Shown one piece after another: positions 50,995-59,595 of a DNA stretch of 64,000 nt. The stretch lies in contig CBDCMW010000002.1 in the NCBI GenBank assembly GCA_965219165.1, positions 620,001 to 684,000 of the forward strand. The letters are read 5' to 3'. The number at the start of each line of letters is the position of its first letter. The first letter of the stretch is position 1. The notes beneath the pieces are model-generated. The model did no database searches, was not told the origin of the DNA, and saw nothing but the letters and a program-made list of their open reading frames with translations. The DNA is from Aldehydirespirator sp965219165. Its GTDB lineage: Bacteria > Actinomycetota > Acidimicrobiia > Acidimicrobiales > Aldehydirespiratoraceae. The translations under genes and the position numbers were made by a program.

Positions 50995-51206
50995 AGCTAT
51001 ATATCGACAACGACATCGACGACGCCCTATCGGCAGCGGCCGCCCGACGTGGGGTGTCACGCTCAGCGCTCGTGCGGGATGCCGTGCGGTCGGCCCTCGG
51101 CGCCGAGCCCGGTGCGCTTGCTGATCCGCTGGACCAACTGGTGGGCAGCGTGGACGTCACGCCCGATGACGACCTGGACGCGGTCATCTACGGGATCGAG
51201 GAGTGA
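50982..51206 (+). CDS. Ribbon-helix-helix antitoxin (VapB/CopG-like)
   Basis: 74 residues. RRIQLYIDNDIDDALSAAAARRGVSRSALVRDAVRSAL is a ribbon-helix-helix DNA-binding domain, and the acidic C-terminus (DVTPDDDLDAVIYGIEE) is of the type that wraps the toxin. Its stop overlaps the toxin's GTG start (GTGA), the usual antitoxin-first order. Confidence 0.88.
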   Translation: MRRIQLYIDNDIDDALSAAAARRGVSRSALVRDAVRSALGAEPGALADPLDQLVGSVDVTPDDDLDAVIYGIEE

Positions 51207-51598
51207 GGTTCGTAGACACGTCCTTCTGGGTCGGTTTGCTCGTTCCCGCAGACCGCCGCCACTCCGGTGCCGTCCAACTGTGGCGCGGTGGCCGCGGGCC
51301 GCTTCGGACCTCGAATCTGGTCGCCGGAGAGACTTGGACGTGGCTTCGGCGTCGTGCCGGCCATTCGCACGCGCTCGGCTTCGTGACCATGCTCCGCAGC
51401 TCGCCTCGGGTGTCGGTCGTGCTCGTCGACTCAACTGTCGACGAGCGGGCATGGGAATGGTTGGCTCGCCATGACGAGCGGCAGTACTCCTATGTCGATG
51501 CCACCAGCTTCGAGATCATGCGCCGCGAACGCATCACCGAGGCTCTCGCATTCGACGGCGACTTCAGCGCCGCCGGCTTCATCGAAGTGCGACCCTGA
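51203..51598 (+). CDS. PIN-domain toxin (VapC-like ribonuclease)
   Basis: 131 residues from a GTG. PIN-domain acidic residues are visible: Asp5 in RFVDTSFW, Glu43 in VAGETW, the Asp of YSYVDATSF and the Asp pair of FDGDFSAAGF. VapC toxins cleave tRNA or rRNA when the antitoxin is degraded. Together with the previous gene it is a complete type II module. Confidence 0.9.
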   Translation: MRFVDTSFWVGLLVPADRRHSGAVQLWRGGRGPLRTSNLVAGETWTWLRRRAGHSHALGFVTMLRSSPRVSVVLVDSTVDERAWEWLARHDERQYSYVDATSFEIMRRERITEALAFDGDFSAAGFIEVRP

Positions 51599-51760
51599 TT
51601 CCTGAGACCTCGACGCGGCCAGCTGGCTGGCGTGCGCGACGCAGTGGACGGTCTCGGCGGTTCCGATCTCTCACGTATGTCAAGGCAGGCGATTGGACCC
51701 GACGGCCGGGGCGCCGCGACGGACTCCCTGGCCGGTGGGCCGCCAGACTGCCACTGAGAC

Positions 51761-52861
51761 TTAGCTCTTCGCCTCGATGAAGGCGTCGGAGTAGTTGACC
51801 TCGAAGTCGCCGGTGTCCTGGATCTCCTCCAGCGACCCCACACCGCCGGGGATCACGTCGGGATCGTTCACGAAGTTGAGCAGGTCCTCGTCGAGCCCGT
51901 CGAAGGCGGCCTGGTTCGGCGTGGAGTAGTAGTTGTAGTTCGACAGCGCCGCACCTACGTCGGGCCGCAGCATGAAGTTGATGAACGTGTGGGCCGTGCA
52001 GGGACTCTGCGCGTCGAACACGACCGCCATGTTGTCGATCCAGCGGGTGCCGCCCTCGCGGGGCACGAAGTACACGTAGTCGTCGGGATTGTCGGTCTCG
52101 AGGAACTGCGTGAACATGTCGCCCGAGTAGCCGTGGCCGATCACGGTCTCGCCGCCGGTCAATAGCTCGTCGGCCGAGTCGGTGTCGAACGCGGCCAGCC
52201 GCTCGCGGGCGTCGACGATGAGCTGCTTGGCTGCGTCGAGCTCTGCCTCGTCGGTGGTGTTGAGCGAGTAGCCCAGGTACTTGAGGGCCGCGCCCATCGT
52301 CTCACGGGGGTCGTTCAGCAGGCTGATCTTGCCCGCGAACTGATCGGCCATGGCCGGGTCGAAGATCAGGCCCCAGCTCCGGTCGAAGTCGGTGCCGACC
52401 ACCGCGGTGTTGACGCCGATGCCGGTGGTTCCCCACTGGTAGGGCACTGAGAACTCGCCGGTCGGGTCGTACGACAGGTTGTCGAAGTCCGAGGAGATGT
52501 TGGCTCGGTTGGGGATGGCGTCGAAGTCGAGCTTCGCGATGTTGCCCGCGGCGATGAGGATCTTCACCATGTAGTCCGACGGCACGATCAGGTCGTATCC
52601 GCTGTTGCCCGCAGCGATGATCGGCTGCATGGCCTCGTTGGAGTCGTAGGTGTCCAGCGTCCATTTGACGCCGTACTCCTGCCCGAACTGCTCCAGGAGT
52701 TCCTCGTCGATGTACTCCGACCAGTTGTACATGTTGAGTTCGCCGTCGACCTGGTCCAGCTCGCAGTCGACGGCTGCGCTCTCGTCGTCGCCCCCCGAGC
52801 AAGCGGCGGCCAGCAGCGTGAGCACCGCCAGCGCGGCGATTGTCTTGGTGAGTGTCCTCAT
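51761..52861 (-). CDS. potD: Spermidine/putrescine-type ABC transporter substrate-binding lipoprotein
   Basis: 366 residues. A lipoprotein signal ends LLAAACSGG, so Cys anchors the mature protein. ELNMYNWSEYIDEELLEQFGQEYGVKW, GYDLIVPSDYMV and the terminal NYNYYSTPNQAA match PotD/PotF-like polyamine-binding proteins. Polyamine specificity is probable but related proteins bind other cations. Its start overlaps the permease stop (ATGA), last gene of the leftward operon. Confidence 0.88.
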   Translation of the reverse strand: MRTLTKTIAALAVLTLLAAACSGGDDESAAVDCELDQVDGELNMYNWSEYIDEELLEQFGQEYGVKWTLDTYDSNEAMQPIIAAGNSGYDLIVPSDYMVKILIAAGNIAKLDFDAIPNRANISSDFDNLSYDPTGEFSVPYQWGTTGIGVNTAVVGTDFDRSWGLIFDPAMADQFAGKISLLNDPRETMGAALKYLGYSLNTTDEAELDAAKQLIVDARERLAAFDTDSADELLTGGETVIGHGYSGDMFTQFLETDNPDDYVYFVPREGGTRWIDNMAVVFDAQSPCTAHTFINFMLRPDVGAALSNYNYYSTPNQAAFDGLDEDLLNFVNDPDVIPGGVGSLEEIQDTGDFEVNYSDAFIEAKS

Positions 52862-53715
52862 ATCGGTATTGATTCCTTTCCGTCGCTGCGGGCCCGAGCG
52901 ACCAGCAGCGACAACAGCACGAGCACGATCGACGCGGCCAGCATCACGACCGACACCGCGTTGATCAGCGGCGTGACTCCCCTCCTGATGAGTCCGAACA
53001 CGAACACCGGCAGCGTAGTCGCGCCGGGGCCGGAGGCGAACTGCGTGATCACCACGTCGTCCAGCGACAGCGTGAGCGCCAGCAGCGCGCCGCCGGCGAT
53101 GCCCGGCGCGAGCTGCGGCAGCGTCACATGACGAAAGGTCCGCCAACGGCTGGCGTAGAGGTCGAGCGCGGCCTCCTCCAAGACGTTGTCCATGTTGGCC
53201 AGCCGGGCCCGAACCACCACCGACACGAAGCTGATGTTGAAGGCGATGTGGCTCAGCGCGATCGTGCTCAGGCCCTTCTGCAGGCCTATCCCGAACAGCG
53301 CGTCGACCACGTCGAAGAACTGCGAGAAGAACAGCAGGATCATCACGGCCATGGTCACGTCGGGCACGATGATCGGCAGGTAGAGCAGGGCGTCGAACAC
53401 CCGCCGCCCCCGGAACTTGAACCGCTCCAGGGCCAGCGCGGCCAGCGTGCCCAGCACCACCGACACGACCGTGGAAAGCACCGCCACCCGAACAGACACC
53501 CACAGTGATTTCTGGAGCGTTGTGTGCTCGACGAACTCGGCGTACCAGTCGAGGGTGAATCCGCCCCACACGCCCGGGTTGCGACTGTCGCTGAACGAGA
53601 AGACGAACAGCAGGATGATCGGGGCGTAGAAGAACACGTAGACCGCCACGGCCTGCGCCGACAGGGCCGTGCGGGTGGCCACCGCGGCCCGCGTGCGGGT
53701 GCTGCCGCGCCTCAC
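52858..53715 (-). CDS. potC: Polyamine-type ABC transporter permease, PotC-like
   Basis: 285 residues with about six membrane segments. PotC features: FSFSDSRNPGVWGGFTLDWYAEF near the N-terminus, LPIIVPDVTMAVMILLFF, and the coupling loop EEAALDLYASRWRTFRHVTLPQLAPG. It overlaps the other permease by 4 bases and should form the channel with it. Confidence 0.92.
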   Translation of the reverse strand: MRRGSTRTRAAVATRTALSAQAVAVYVFFYAPIILLFVFSFSDSRNPGVWGGFTLDWYAEFVEHTTLQKSLWVSVRVAVLSTVVSVVLGTLAALALERFKFRGRRVFDALLYLPIIVPDVTMAVMILLFFSQFFDVVDALFGIGLQKGLSTIALSHIAFNISFVSVVVRARLANMDNVLEEAALDLYASRWRTFRHVTLPQLAPGIAGGALLALTLSLDDVVITQFASGPGATTLPVFVFGLIRRGVTPLINAVSVVMLAASIVLVLLSLLVARARSDGKESIPI

Positions 53716-54614
53716 AGGTTCCGGCCTCCGGTGCGGAAGTAGACCAGCGTCGCCACCAGCATCACCGCCATCAGCACGAACGACAGCGACGCCCCGAAGG
53801 GCCAGTTGCGAGCGGTGAGGAACTGGACCACCACATAGGAGCCGAGCAGGGTGGTCTTGGCCCCGCCCAGCACCTCGGGGGTGACGTAGGCGCCCAGACT
53901 GGGCACGAACACCAGGATCGACCCGGCGATCACCCCGGGCATCGACAGCGGCAGCAGTATGCGGCGGAAGCTCTGGTATCCGGAGGCGTACAGGTCACGG
54001 CCGGCTTCGAACAGCGCAGGGTCGATTCGCTCGATCGACGCGTAGAGGGGGAGGATCATGAACGGCAGGAAGCCGTAGACCAGCCCCAGCACCACCGCCG
54101 AGTTGGTGAACAGCAGCACCGTCGGCCCGAACCCGAAGAACTCGAAGATGTCCGACACCAGGCCGTCGGTGCCCAGCAGCACCCGCCAGGCGTAGTTGCG
54201 CACGAGGAAGTTCGACCAGAACGGGATCATCACGAACACCAGCATCAGATTGCGGATCGTGGGCCGGCAGGTGGACAGGAAGTAGGCGAACGGGTAGGCC
54301 AGCACCAGACAGATCACGGTGGTGAGCACGGCCAGCCACACCGACCGGAACACGATGTCGCGCACTACGGGCTCGGCCAGCTTGCGATAGGAGTCGAGGT
54401 TCCATCCGGCCAGGTCGGTGCCGCCGAAGCGGTTGCGGGTGGCGAACGAGTACACCACCACGATCACCAGCGGCACCGCGAACAGCAATACGAGGTAGGC
54501 GTACGCCGGCAGGGCCAGCATGAAGCCTCGCCGGGCCTCGGCCCGCCGCGCCGACTCCTCGACGGTGCGGGCCTCTGCGGGCTCTTCCCGCGTGGCAGTG
54601 GCAGTGCTCGCCAT
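53712..54614 (-). CDS. potB: Polyamine-type ABC transporter permease, PotB-like
   Basis: 300 residues with an N-terminal cytoplasmic stretch of about 30 residues and six membrane segments. The family coupling loop FEAGRDLYASGYQSFRRILLPLSMPG and a middle region MLVFVMIPFWSNFLVRNYAWRVLLG are PotB-type. It starts 15 bp after the ATPase gene. Confidence 0.92.
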   Translation of the reverse strand: MASTATATREEPAEARTVEESARRAEARRGFMLALPAYAYLVLLFAVPLVIVVVYSFATRNRFGGTDLAGWNLDSYRKLAEPVVRDIVFRSVWLAVLTTVICLVLAYPFAYFLSTCRPTIRNLMLVFVMIPFWSNFLVRNYAWRVLLGTDGLVSDIFEFFGFGPTVLLFTNSAVVLGLVYGFLPFMILPLYASIERIDPALFEAGRDLYASGYQSFRRILLPLSMPGVIAGSILVFVPSLGAYVTPEVLGGAKTTLLGSYVVVQFLTARNWPFGASLSFVLMAVMLVATLVYFRTGGRNL

Positions 54615-54628
54615 CGGCAGCCCGTTCC

Positions 54629-55708
54629 CTACTCGATGACCACGGCCACCGCGTCGGGATGCCAGGTGATGGTCACGTCGTCGCCCACGTCGAAGCGGTC
54701 CTGTCCGGGCCGGTTCTCCATTCGCACGTCGATCATCATCCAGTCCACACCCACCCCGTAACTCACGGCGTTGCCCGCGTAGGTGACCCTGGCGACTATG
54801 CCGTCGATGTGCGGAACCGCTTCTGGACCCGGCGTGCCAGGGTCCCTGGGCTTGAGGTCGGCCCGTTCAGGCCGCAGGCTCAGAGCCACCTTCGTGCCCG
54901 CCGGGTGGTCCGTCTCGCAGGCCACCATCGACCCGTTGGCCAGGCAGATCTCCTGCGGCGACTTGACGGTGGCCTCCAGCAGGTTGGCCCGGCCGATGAA
55001 GTCGGCCACGAATCGGTTGGCGGGGCGCTCGTAAACCTCCTCGGGCGTGCCCACCTGCAGCAGCCGGCCGTGATCCAGGATCGCCACCCGGTCGCTCATG
55101 GTGAGCGCCTCCTCCTGGTCGTGGGTGACGAACACGAACGTGATGCCCACCTCGCGCTGCAGGCTCTTCAGCTCCACCTGCATGCCCTGGCGCAGCTTCA
55201 GGTCGAGTGCGCCGAGGGGCTCGTCGAGCAGCAGCACCTTGGGGCGGTTCACCAGCGCCCGGGCCAGCGCCACGCGCTGTTGCTGGCCGCCGGAGAGCTG
55301 GTCGGGGCGACGCTGTCCCATATCGCCGAGCTGCACGAGCTCGAGGGCCTCGGCCACGCGGGTTCTGATGTCGCCGCGGTCCACCCTCTGCATGCGCAGG
55401 CCGAAGCCCACGTTGTCGGCGATGGACATGTGGGGGAACAGCGCGTAGTTCTGGAACACGGTGTTGACCGGGCGCTTGTTGGGCGGCAGCGTGCCCACAT
55501 TCTCGCCGAAGATGCGCAGGCGGCCCTCGGAGGGGAAGTCGAGGCCGGCGATCATTCGCAGGGTGGTGGTCTTGCCACAGCCGGACGGGCCCAGCAGGGC
55601 GAAGAACTCCCCGTCGCCGATGGCGAGGTCGAGGCGGTCGACGGCGACGACCTCGTCGAAGCGCTTGGTGACGCCGTCGATCTCGACGGCCGCGACAGGT
55701 TCGGTCAT
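54629..55708 (-). CDS. potA: Polyamine-type ABC transporter ATPase, PotA-like
   Basis: 359 residues from the ATG at 55708. Walker A LLGPSGCGKTTTLRMIAG, Q-loop VFQNYALFPHMSIADN, signature LSGGQQQRVALARAL, Walker B VLLLDEPLGALDLKLR and VTHDQEEAL are present, followed by a C-terminal TOBE-type domain (KVALSLRPERADL). First gene of the operon potA-potB-potC-potD. Confidence 0.93.
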   Translation of the reverse strand: MTEPVAAVEIDGVTKRFDEVVAVDRLDLAIGDGEFFALLGPSGCGKTTTLRMIAGLDFPSEGRLRIFGENVGTLPPNKRPVNTVFQNYALFPHMSIADNVGFGLRMQRVDRGDIRTRVAEALELVQLGDMGQRRPDQLSGGQQQRVALARALVNRPKVLLLDEPLGALDLKLRQGMQVELKSLQREVGITFVFVTHDQEEALTMSDRVAILDHGRLLQVGTPEEVYERPANRFVADFIGRANLLEATVKSPQEICLANGSMVACETDHPAGTKVALSLRPERADLKPRDPGTPGPEAVPHIDGIVARVTYAGNAVSYGVGVDWMMIDVRMENRPGQDRFDVGDDVTITWHPDAVAVVIE

Positions 55709-55753
55709 GCAGGCCCTCCCGGCGGGCGCATTATGCCCTACCGTGCCCGCCCA

Positions 55754-55853
55754 TGAGGCCGAGCGGATAGGCAGCAATTTCACGATGACTTGCAAGGCGC
55801 TAGCGAGGCCGTGGCCCGAGCGGCCCGTGAGCGAAGCGAACAAGAGCGGGAAA
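55754..55853 (+). repeat. Dispersed repeat element, copy B
   Basis: Same boundaries as copy A (GAGGCCGAGCGGAT to AACAAGAGCGGGAAA), with a different middle. It lies in the spacer between the potA start and the end of the mutase-aldolase gene. Confidence 0.85.
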
Positions 55854-55897
55854 CACGGTGCTTCACCGCGTAGCCGGACACCTACCCGCGCGGGTTC

Positions 55898-58726
55898 CTA
55901 GGTTGAGGCGAGTGCGGCGATCACGTCGGTCAGCAGGCTGGAGGCGCCGAAGCGGAGACGGTCGGGCACCAGCCAGTCCTCGCCCAGCACCGAGCGCACG
56001 ATGTCGAGGTATCCGACGGCGTCGGCGGCGGTGCGCACCCCGCCCGCCACCTTGATCCCGACCGGGCGCCCGCCTGCGGCGCAGTGGTCGGCCACCGTGG
56101 TCGCCATCGTCAATACCGCTTGAGGCGAAGCGCCCGACGAACCCTTGCCCGTGGACGTCTTGACCATGTCGGCGCCCGCGTCGATGGCCAGCCGTGTCGC
56201 TTCGGCGATCGCTTCGGCCGAGCCGAGCTCGCACACCTCCAGGATCACCTTGAAGTGGGCCTCGCCCGCCGCTTCCCGCAGCGCCCGCAGCTCGGCCGCG
56301 GCCTCATCGCTGCGGCCGGACAGGAAGGCGGAGCGGTTGAGCACGGTGTCGATCTCCTGCGCCCCGGCGGCCACCGCGGCCCTCACCTCGGCCACCCGCA
56401 CATCCAGGGGCGACAGCCCGCTCGGGAAGGCCCCGGCCACGCTGGCCACCGCCACCGGTGTGCCTGCCAGCAGCTCGGCGGCCAGACCCGCCAGCGCGGG
56501 ATAGACGCACACCGCGGCCACCGGCCCCACGGTGGGATCGGCCGGGTCGGGGCGCACCGCCTGGGAGCACAGCGCCCGGATCCGCCCCGGTGTGTCGTCG
56601 CCCTCCAGGGTGGTCAGGTCGGTGCAGCGCACCACCAGCCGCAGGTCGTCGGCTCGGGTCGCGTCGAAGAGGTCCGCGGGCCGGGCCGCGGTCGCGCCTG
56701 TGTGGGAGCCGCCTGTCGCGGCCGGGGCGCGGTCGTGCTCGTGCCGCTCGGGGTCGGCCACATGCCGGACGGCCGCGTCCAGCACCTGCGTGATCCTCGT
56801 CCGGGCCTCGGTCCGAGCCGAGCGCAGCTGCATGCCCCCGTCGTCGCGGTCGCCCGGGGTGACGACTGCCTCGGCGTAGACCTTCATCTTCGGCTCGGTC
56901 CCGCTCGGTCTGACGATCACCCTGGCCTCGATCCCAGAGAGCTCGAGCACCACAACATCCGCGGGCGGCAGGTGCGAGGAACCGTCTGCGACATCATGCA
57001 CCGCGGTCACCGCGGCTCCGGCCAGCTCGGTGGGCGGGGCCTCGCGCAGCGCAGCCATGGCCCTCTTCATCTGCTCGTTGCCGGCGGCTGACTCGAAGCG
57101 GATCGAGCGCTGCCCGGTGGCGTGCACACCGTGGCGGCGGTGGAGGTCGTCGAGGAGGTCGCCCAGGGCGCGTCCCTCGCGCTTGAGGTCGGCGACGAGC
57201 TCGGCCATCACCAGCGCCGCGCCGATGCCGTCCTTGTCGCTGACCACCTCGCCCACCGCGTAGCCGAGCGCGTCCTCATAGCCCAGCACCAGGTCGTGGC
57301 GGGCTGCCCGCTGCGAGTGGGCCTGCATGATCCACTTGAAGCCGGTGAGCGTCTCGGCCCAGTCGGCGCCGTGGTCGGCGGCGATGCGGGGCAGCAGGCG
57401 CGACGACACCACCGTGTTGATCACCAGTCTCCGCCGTTTCGCGATGCGGCGTGGCATTTCCCGCTCTTGTTCGCTTCGCTCACGGGCCGCTCGGGCCTGC
57501 GTGCCGCTCTTGTTCGCTGCGCTCACGGGCCGCTCGGGCCCAGGGGCCTCGCTCAGCGCCTCACCAGAATCTCTGCCGATTACGGGCCCATCCGCTCGGC
57601 CTCTGAGCAGGTGCTCGGCCAGCAGGCAGCCCGTCTCGTCGCCGGTCAGCAGCCGCCACCGCCGGCCCTCGGGCACCGCCACCGCCAGCCGGTCGGCGTC
57701 GGGATCGTGGGCCAGGGCCACGTCCGCGCCCGTGTCGGCGGCCAACCCCAGCAGCCGGTCGAGCACGCCGGTCTCCTCGGGGTTCGGGAACGGGGCGGTC
57801 GGGAACCCGGGATCGGGTTCGGCTTGGTCGGCCACCACTGCGGGCGGGTCGAATCCGGCTCTGGACACGGCGCGCAGGAACGTCGCCGCCCCCACGCCGT
57901 GGAGCGGCGTGTAGGCCATGCGCACCGAGCGCGGCCCGTCCGGTGCCAGCAGTCCCACCACCGCGTCCAGGTAGGCCTCGACGAGGTCGTCGCCGGCGGT
58001 CGCTATGCGGGGGTCGTCGTCGGGGGCCAGGTCGGACCCGGCCAGCGGGGCGGTGCGGTCGATGATCTGGCTGATCTCTTCGTCGATCGGTGCGGCTAGT
58101 TGGTTGCCGCCTCGCCAGTAGACCTTGTAGCCGTTGTCGGAGCGCGGGTTGTGACTGGCGGTGACCATCACCCCGGCCGACGCTGCGAGATGCTTCACCG
58201 CGAAGGCCAGCACCGGTGTGGGCGTCGGCATCGGCAGCATCGTCACTGCGATCCCCCGCCCGGCCAGCACCCTGGCTGTGTCGGTGGCGAAGTCTGTGCT
58301 TCGGTGACGGGCGTCGTACCCCACGACCACGGTCGTGTCCCCGCTGGCGTCCTGCAGCAGCCGTTCGGCCAGCGCCGCGGCCACGATGCGTACCAGCACC
58401 CGGTTCATGCGGGCCGGCCCCGCACCCATCGGCCCCCGGATGCCGGCCGTCCCGAAGGTGAGCCGTTCGGTGAAGCGACGCCGCAGCTCGGGCGGGTCGC
58501 CGGTCAGCAGGGCTTGCAGCTCCGACCGCGTGCCGGGGTCCGGGTCGGCGCCCAGCCACCGCTCGGCTTCACCTCGCACGTCGGCTTCACCTCGCACGTC
58601 GGCTTCACCTCGCACGTCGGCTTCACCTCGCACGTCGGCTTCACCTCGCACGTCGGCTTCACCTCGCACGTCGGCTTCACCTCGCCGCACCGGGCTGGGC
58701 CCGGCTGTGGGCGGCTGTGGTGCCAA
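55898..58726 (-). CDS. Phosphosugar mutase fused to deoxyribose-phosphate aldolase (DeoC)
   Basis: 942 residues from a TTG directly after the regulator stop. Residues about 55-665 are a PGM2-like alpha-phosphohexomutase: FGTAGIRGPMGAGP, TASHNPRSDNGYKVY (phosphoserine Ser191), the metal loop AHDPDADRLAVAV, and VRPSGTEPKMKVY. Residues about 695-942 are DeoC: EIDTVLN, the Schiff-base Lys856 in MVKTSTGKGSSG and GIKVAGGVR. The pair could turn deoxyribose-1-phosphate to deoxyribose-5-phosphate, then to acetaldehyde and glyceraldehyde-3-phosphate. Residues about 375-424 come from a dispersed repeat, and 15-55 from an 18-bp tandem repeat. The frame is intact throughout. Confidence 0.9.
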   Translation of the reverse strand: MAPQPPTAGPSPVRRGEADVRGEADVRGEADVRGEADVRGEADVRGEADVRGEAERWLGADPDPGTRSELQALLTGDPPELRRRFTERLTFGTAGIRGPMGAGPARMNRVLVRIVAAALAERLLQDASGDTTVVVGYDARHRSTDFATDTARVLAGRGIAVTMLPMPTPTPVLAFAVKHLAASAGVMVTASHNPRSDNGYKVYWRGGNQLAAPIDEEISQIIDRTAPLAGSDLAPDDDPRIATAGDDLVEAYLDAVVGLLAPDGPRSVRMAYTPLHGVGAATFLRAVSRAGFDPPAVVADQAEPDPGFPTAPFPNPEETGVLDRLLGLAADTGADVALAHDPDADRLAVAVPEGRRWRLLTGDETGCLLAEHLLRGRADGPVIGRDSGEALSEAPGPERPVSAANKSGTQARAARERSEQEREMPRRIAKRRRLVINTVVSSRLLPRIAADHGADWAETLTGFKWIMQAHSQRAARHDLVLGYEDALGYAVGEVVSDKDGIGAALVMAELVADLKREGRALGDLLDDLHRRHGVHATGQRSIRFESAAGNEQMKRAMAALREAPPTELAGAAVTAVHDVADGSSHLPPADVVVLELSGIEARVIVRPSGTEPKMKVYAEAVVTPGDRDDGGMQLRSARTEARTRITQVLDAAVRHVADPERHEHDRAPAATGGSHTGATAARPADLFDATRADDLRLVVRCTDLTTLEGDDTPGRIRALCSQAVRPDPADPTVGPVAAVCVYPALAGLAAELLAGTPVAVASVAGAFPSGLSPLDVRVAEVRAAVAAGAQEIDTVLNRSAFLSGRSDEAAAELRALREAAGEAHFKVILEVCELGSAEAIAEATRLAIDAGADMVKTSTGKGSSGASPQAVLTMATTVADHCAAGGRPVGIKVAGGVRTAADAVGYLDIVRSVLGEDWLVPDRLRFGASSLLTDVIAALAST
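57457..57605 (-). repeat. Dispersed repeat element, copy C, inside the mutase coding region
   Basis: In gene sense it begins AGAGGCCGAGCGGATGGGC and ends AACAAGAGCGGGAAA like copies A and B, with the 3' box duplicated in tandem. It is translated in frame, adding about 50 residues (containing PERPVSAANKSG and ARAARERSEQERE) between the LTGDETGCLLAEHLL helix and the LVINTVVSSRLL strand of the mutase. Confidence 0.88.
58563..58684 (-). repeat. 18-bp tandem repeat, 6.8 copies, near the start of the mutase-aldolase gene
   Basis: Six complete and one partial copy of an 18-bp unit encode repeated GEADVR. Every unit contains an in-frame GTG (the Val codon), so translation could start at several points with the same result. 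Confidence 0.95.
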
Positions 58727-59395
58727 CTACGGCAGCACCGACGTCGACTCGATGGCCATCTGGAACGACTCCAGCGCGTTCATGATGTGCCTGCGGCTCA
58801 TGTCCCTGGCCCGCTGGGCGTCGCCGGATGCGATGGCGTTGTAGATGTCTTCGTGCTCTTCCCAGGTGATGTCGCCGCGACTGTCGGTCACCACCGAGAA
58901 GACCAGCTCGGTCTGCTGGCGGAGCGGGTCGAGCACTTGCTGGAGGAAGGGGATGCCGGCCGCTTTCTCCACCGCGATGTGGAACTCCCGGTGACAGACC
59001 GAGGCTGTGACCGGGTCACCCCGTTCGGTCGCTCGGCGACCCTCGTCCATGCATTGGCGGATCCGCTCGATGCTCTCGGGATCCTGGCGCATGGCCGCCT
59101 GTTCCACTGCGTATCCCTCAACGAGGATCCTGATCTGCTGGATGTGGTGCACCTCGCACTTGTCGACGGCGCACACGTGGGCGCCCCGCCTGGGAACAAC
59201 CTCGATGAGACCGGTCGCCTCCAGCGAGCGCATGGCTTCCCGCACTGGGTTGCGGCTCACCCCCAGCCGCTGCGCGAGCTGGCCCTCGACCAGCCGCTGG
59301 CCCGGCTTCAGCTCCCCGTCGATGATCATCGAGCGAAGTTGGCCGGCGACCACCTCTCGCAAAGGCCGCTCGCTGTCGTTGTCGTTCAAGATCAA
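58727..59395 (-). CDS. FCD-type GntR transcriptional regulator
   Basis: 222 residues. Winged helix: LREVVAGQLRSMIIDGELKPGQRLVEGQLAQRLGVSRNPVREAMRSLEATGL. FCD domain with candidate metal ligands in CHREFHIAVEKA, EEHEDIYNAI and SRRHIMNAL. Ligand-bound FCD proteins control catabolic genes. The mutase-aldolase gene starts right after its stop, so the two are cotranscribed. GTATAC palindromes upstream of 61002 and 63516 are candidate targets. Confidence 0.9.
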   Translation of the reverse strand: MILNDNDSERPLREVVAGQLRSMIIDGELKPGQRLVEGQLAQRLGVSRNPVREAMRSLEATGLIEVVPRRGAHVCAVDKCEVHHIQQIRILVEGYAVEQAAMRQDPESIERIRQCMDEGRRATERGDPVTASVCHREFHIAVEKAAGIPFLQQVLDPLRQQTELVFSVVTDSRGDITWEEHEDIYNAIASGDAQRARDMSRRHIMNALESFQMAIESTSVLP

Positions 59396-59595
59396 GTCCT
59401 CCGTGGCCGCTGGCAGATGTTACAGGTTCACCGGTCCCGATAGGAAGCTGAGCAATCGGGCCATATAGACAGTCGGGCGCGTCCGACCGTCCGCCGACCA
59501 GCCGGTGGACGACGGTCCCCGCCGCGAGCGGTGCGGCGGCCCGGCCGGTTGTCGGGCGCCGAAAGGGGATGAGCGATGCAGCGGGCGGTTCGGCT

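Noticed and set aside
58563..58684. CRISPR-like repeat array
   Set aside because: The units are contiguous without spacers and are translated in frame; the 33-bp and 37-bp arrays also lack spacers.
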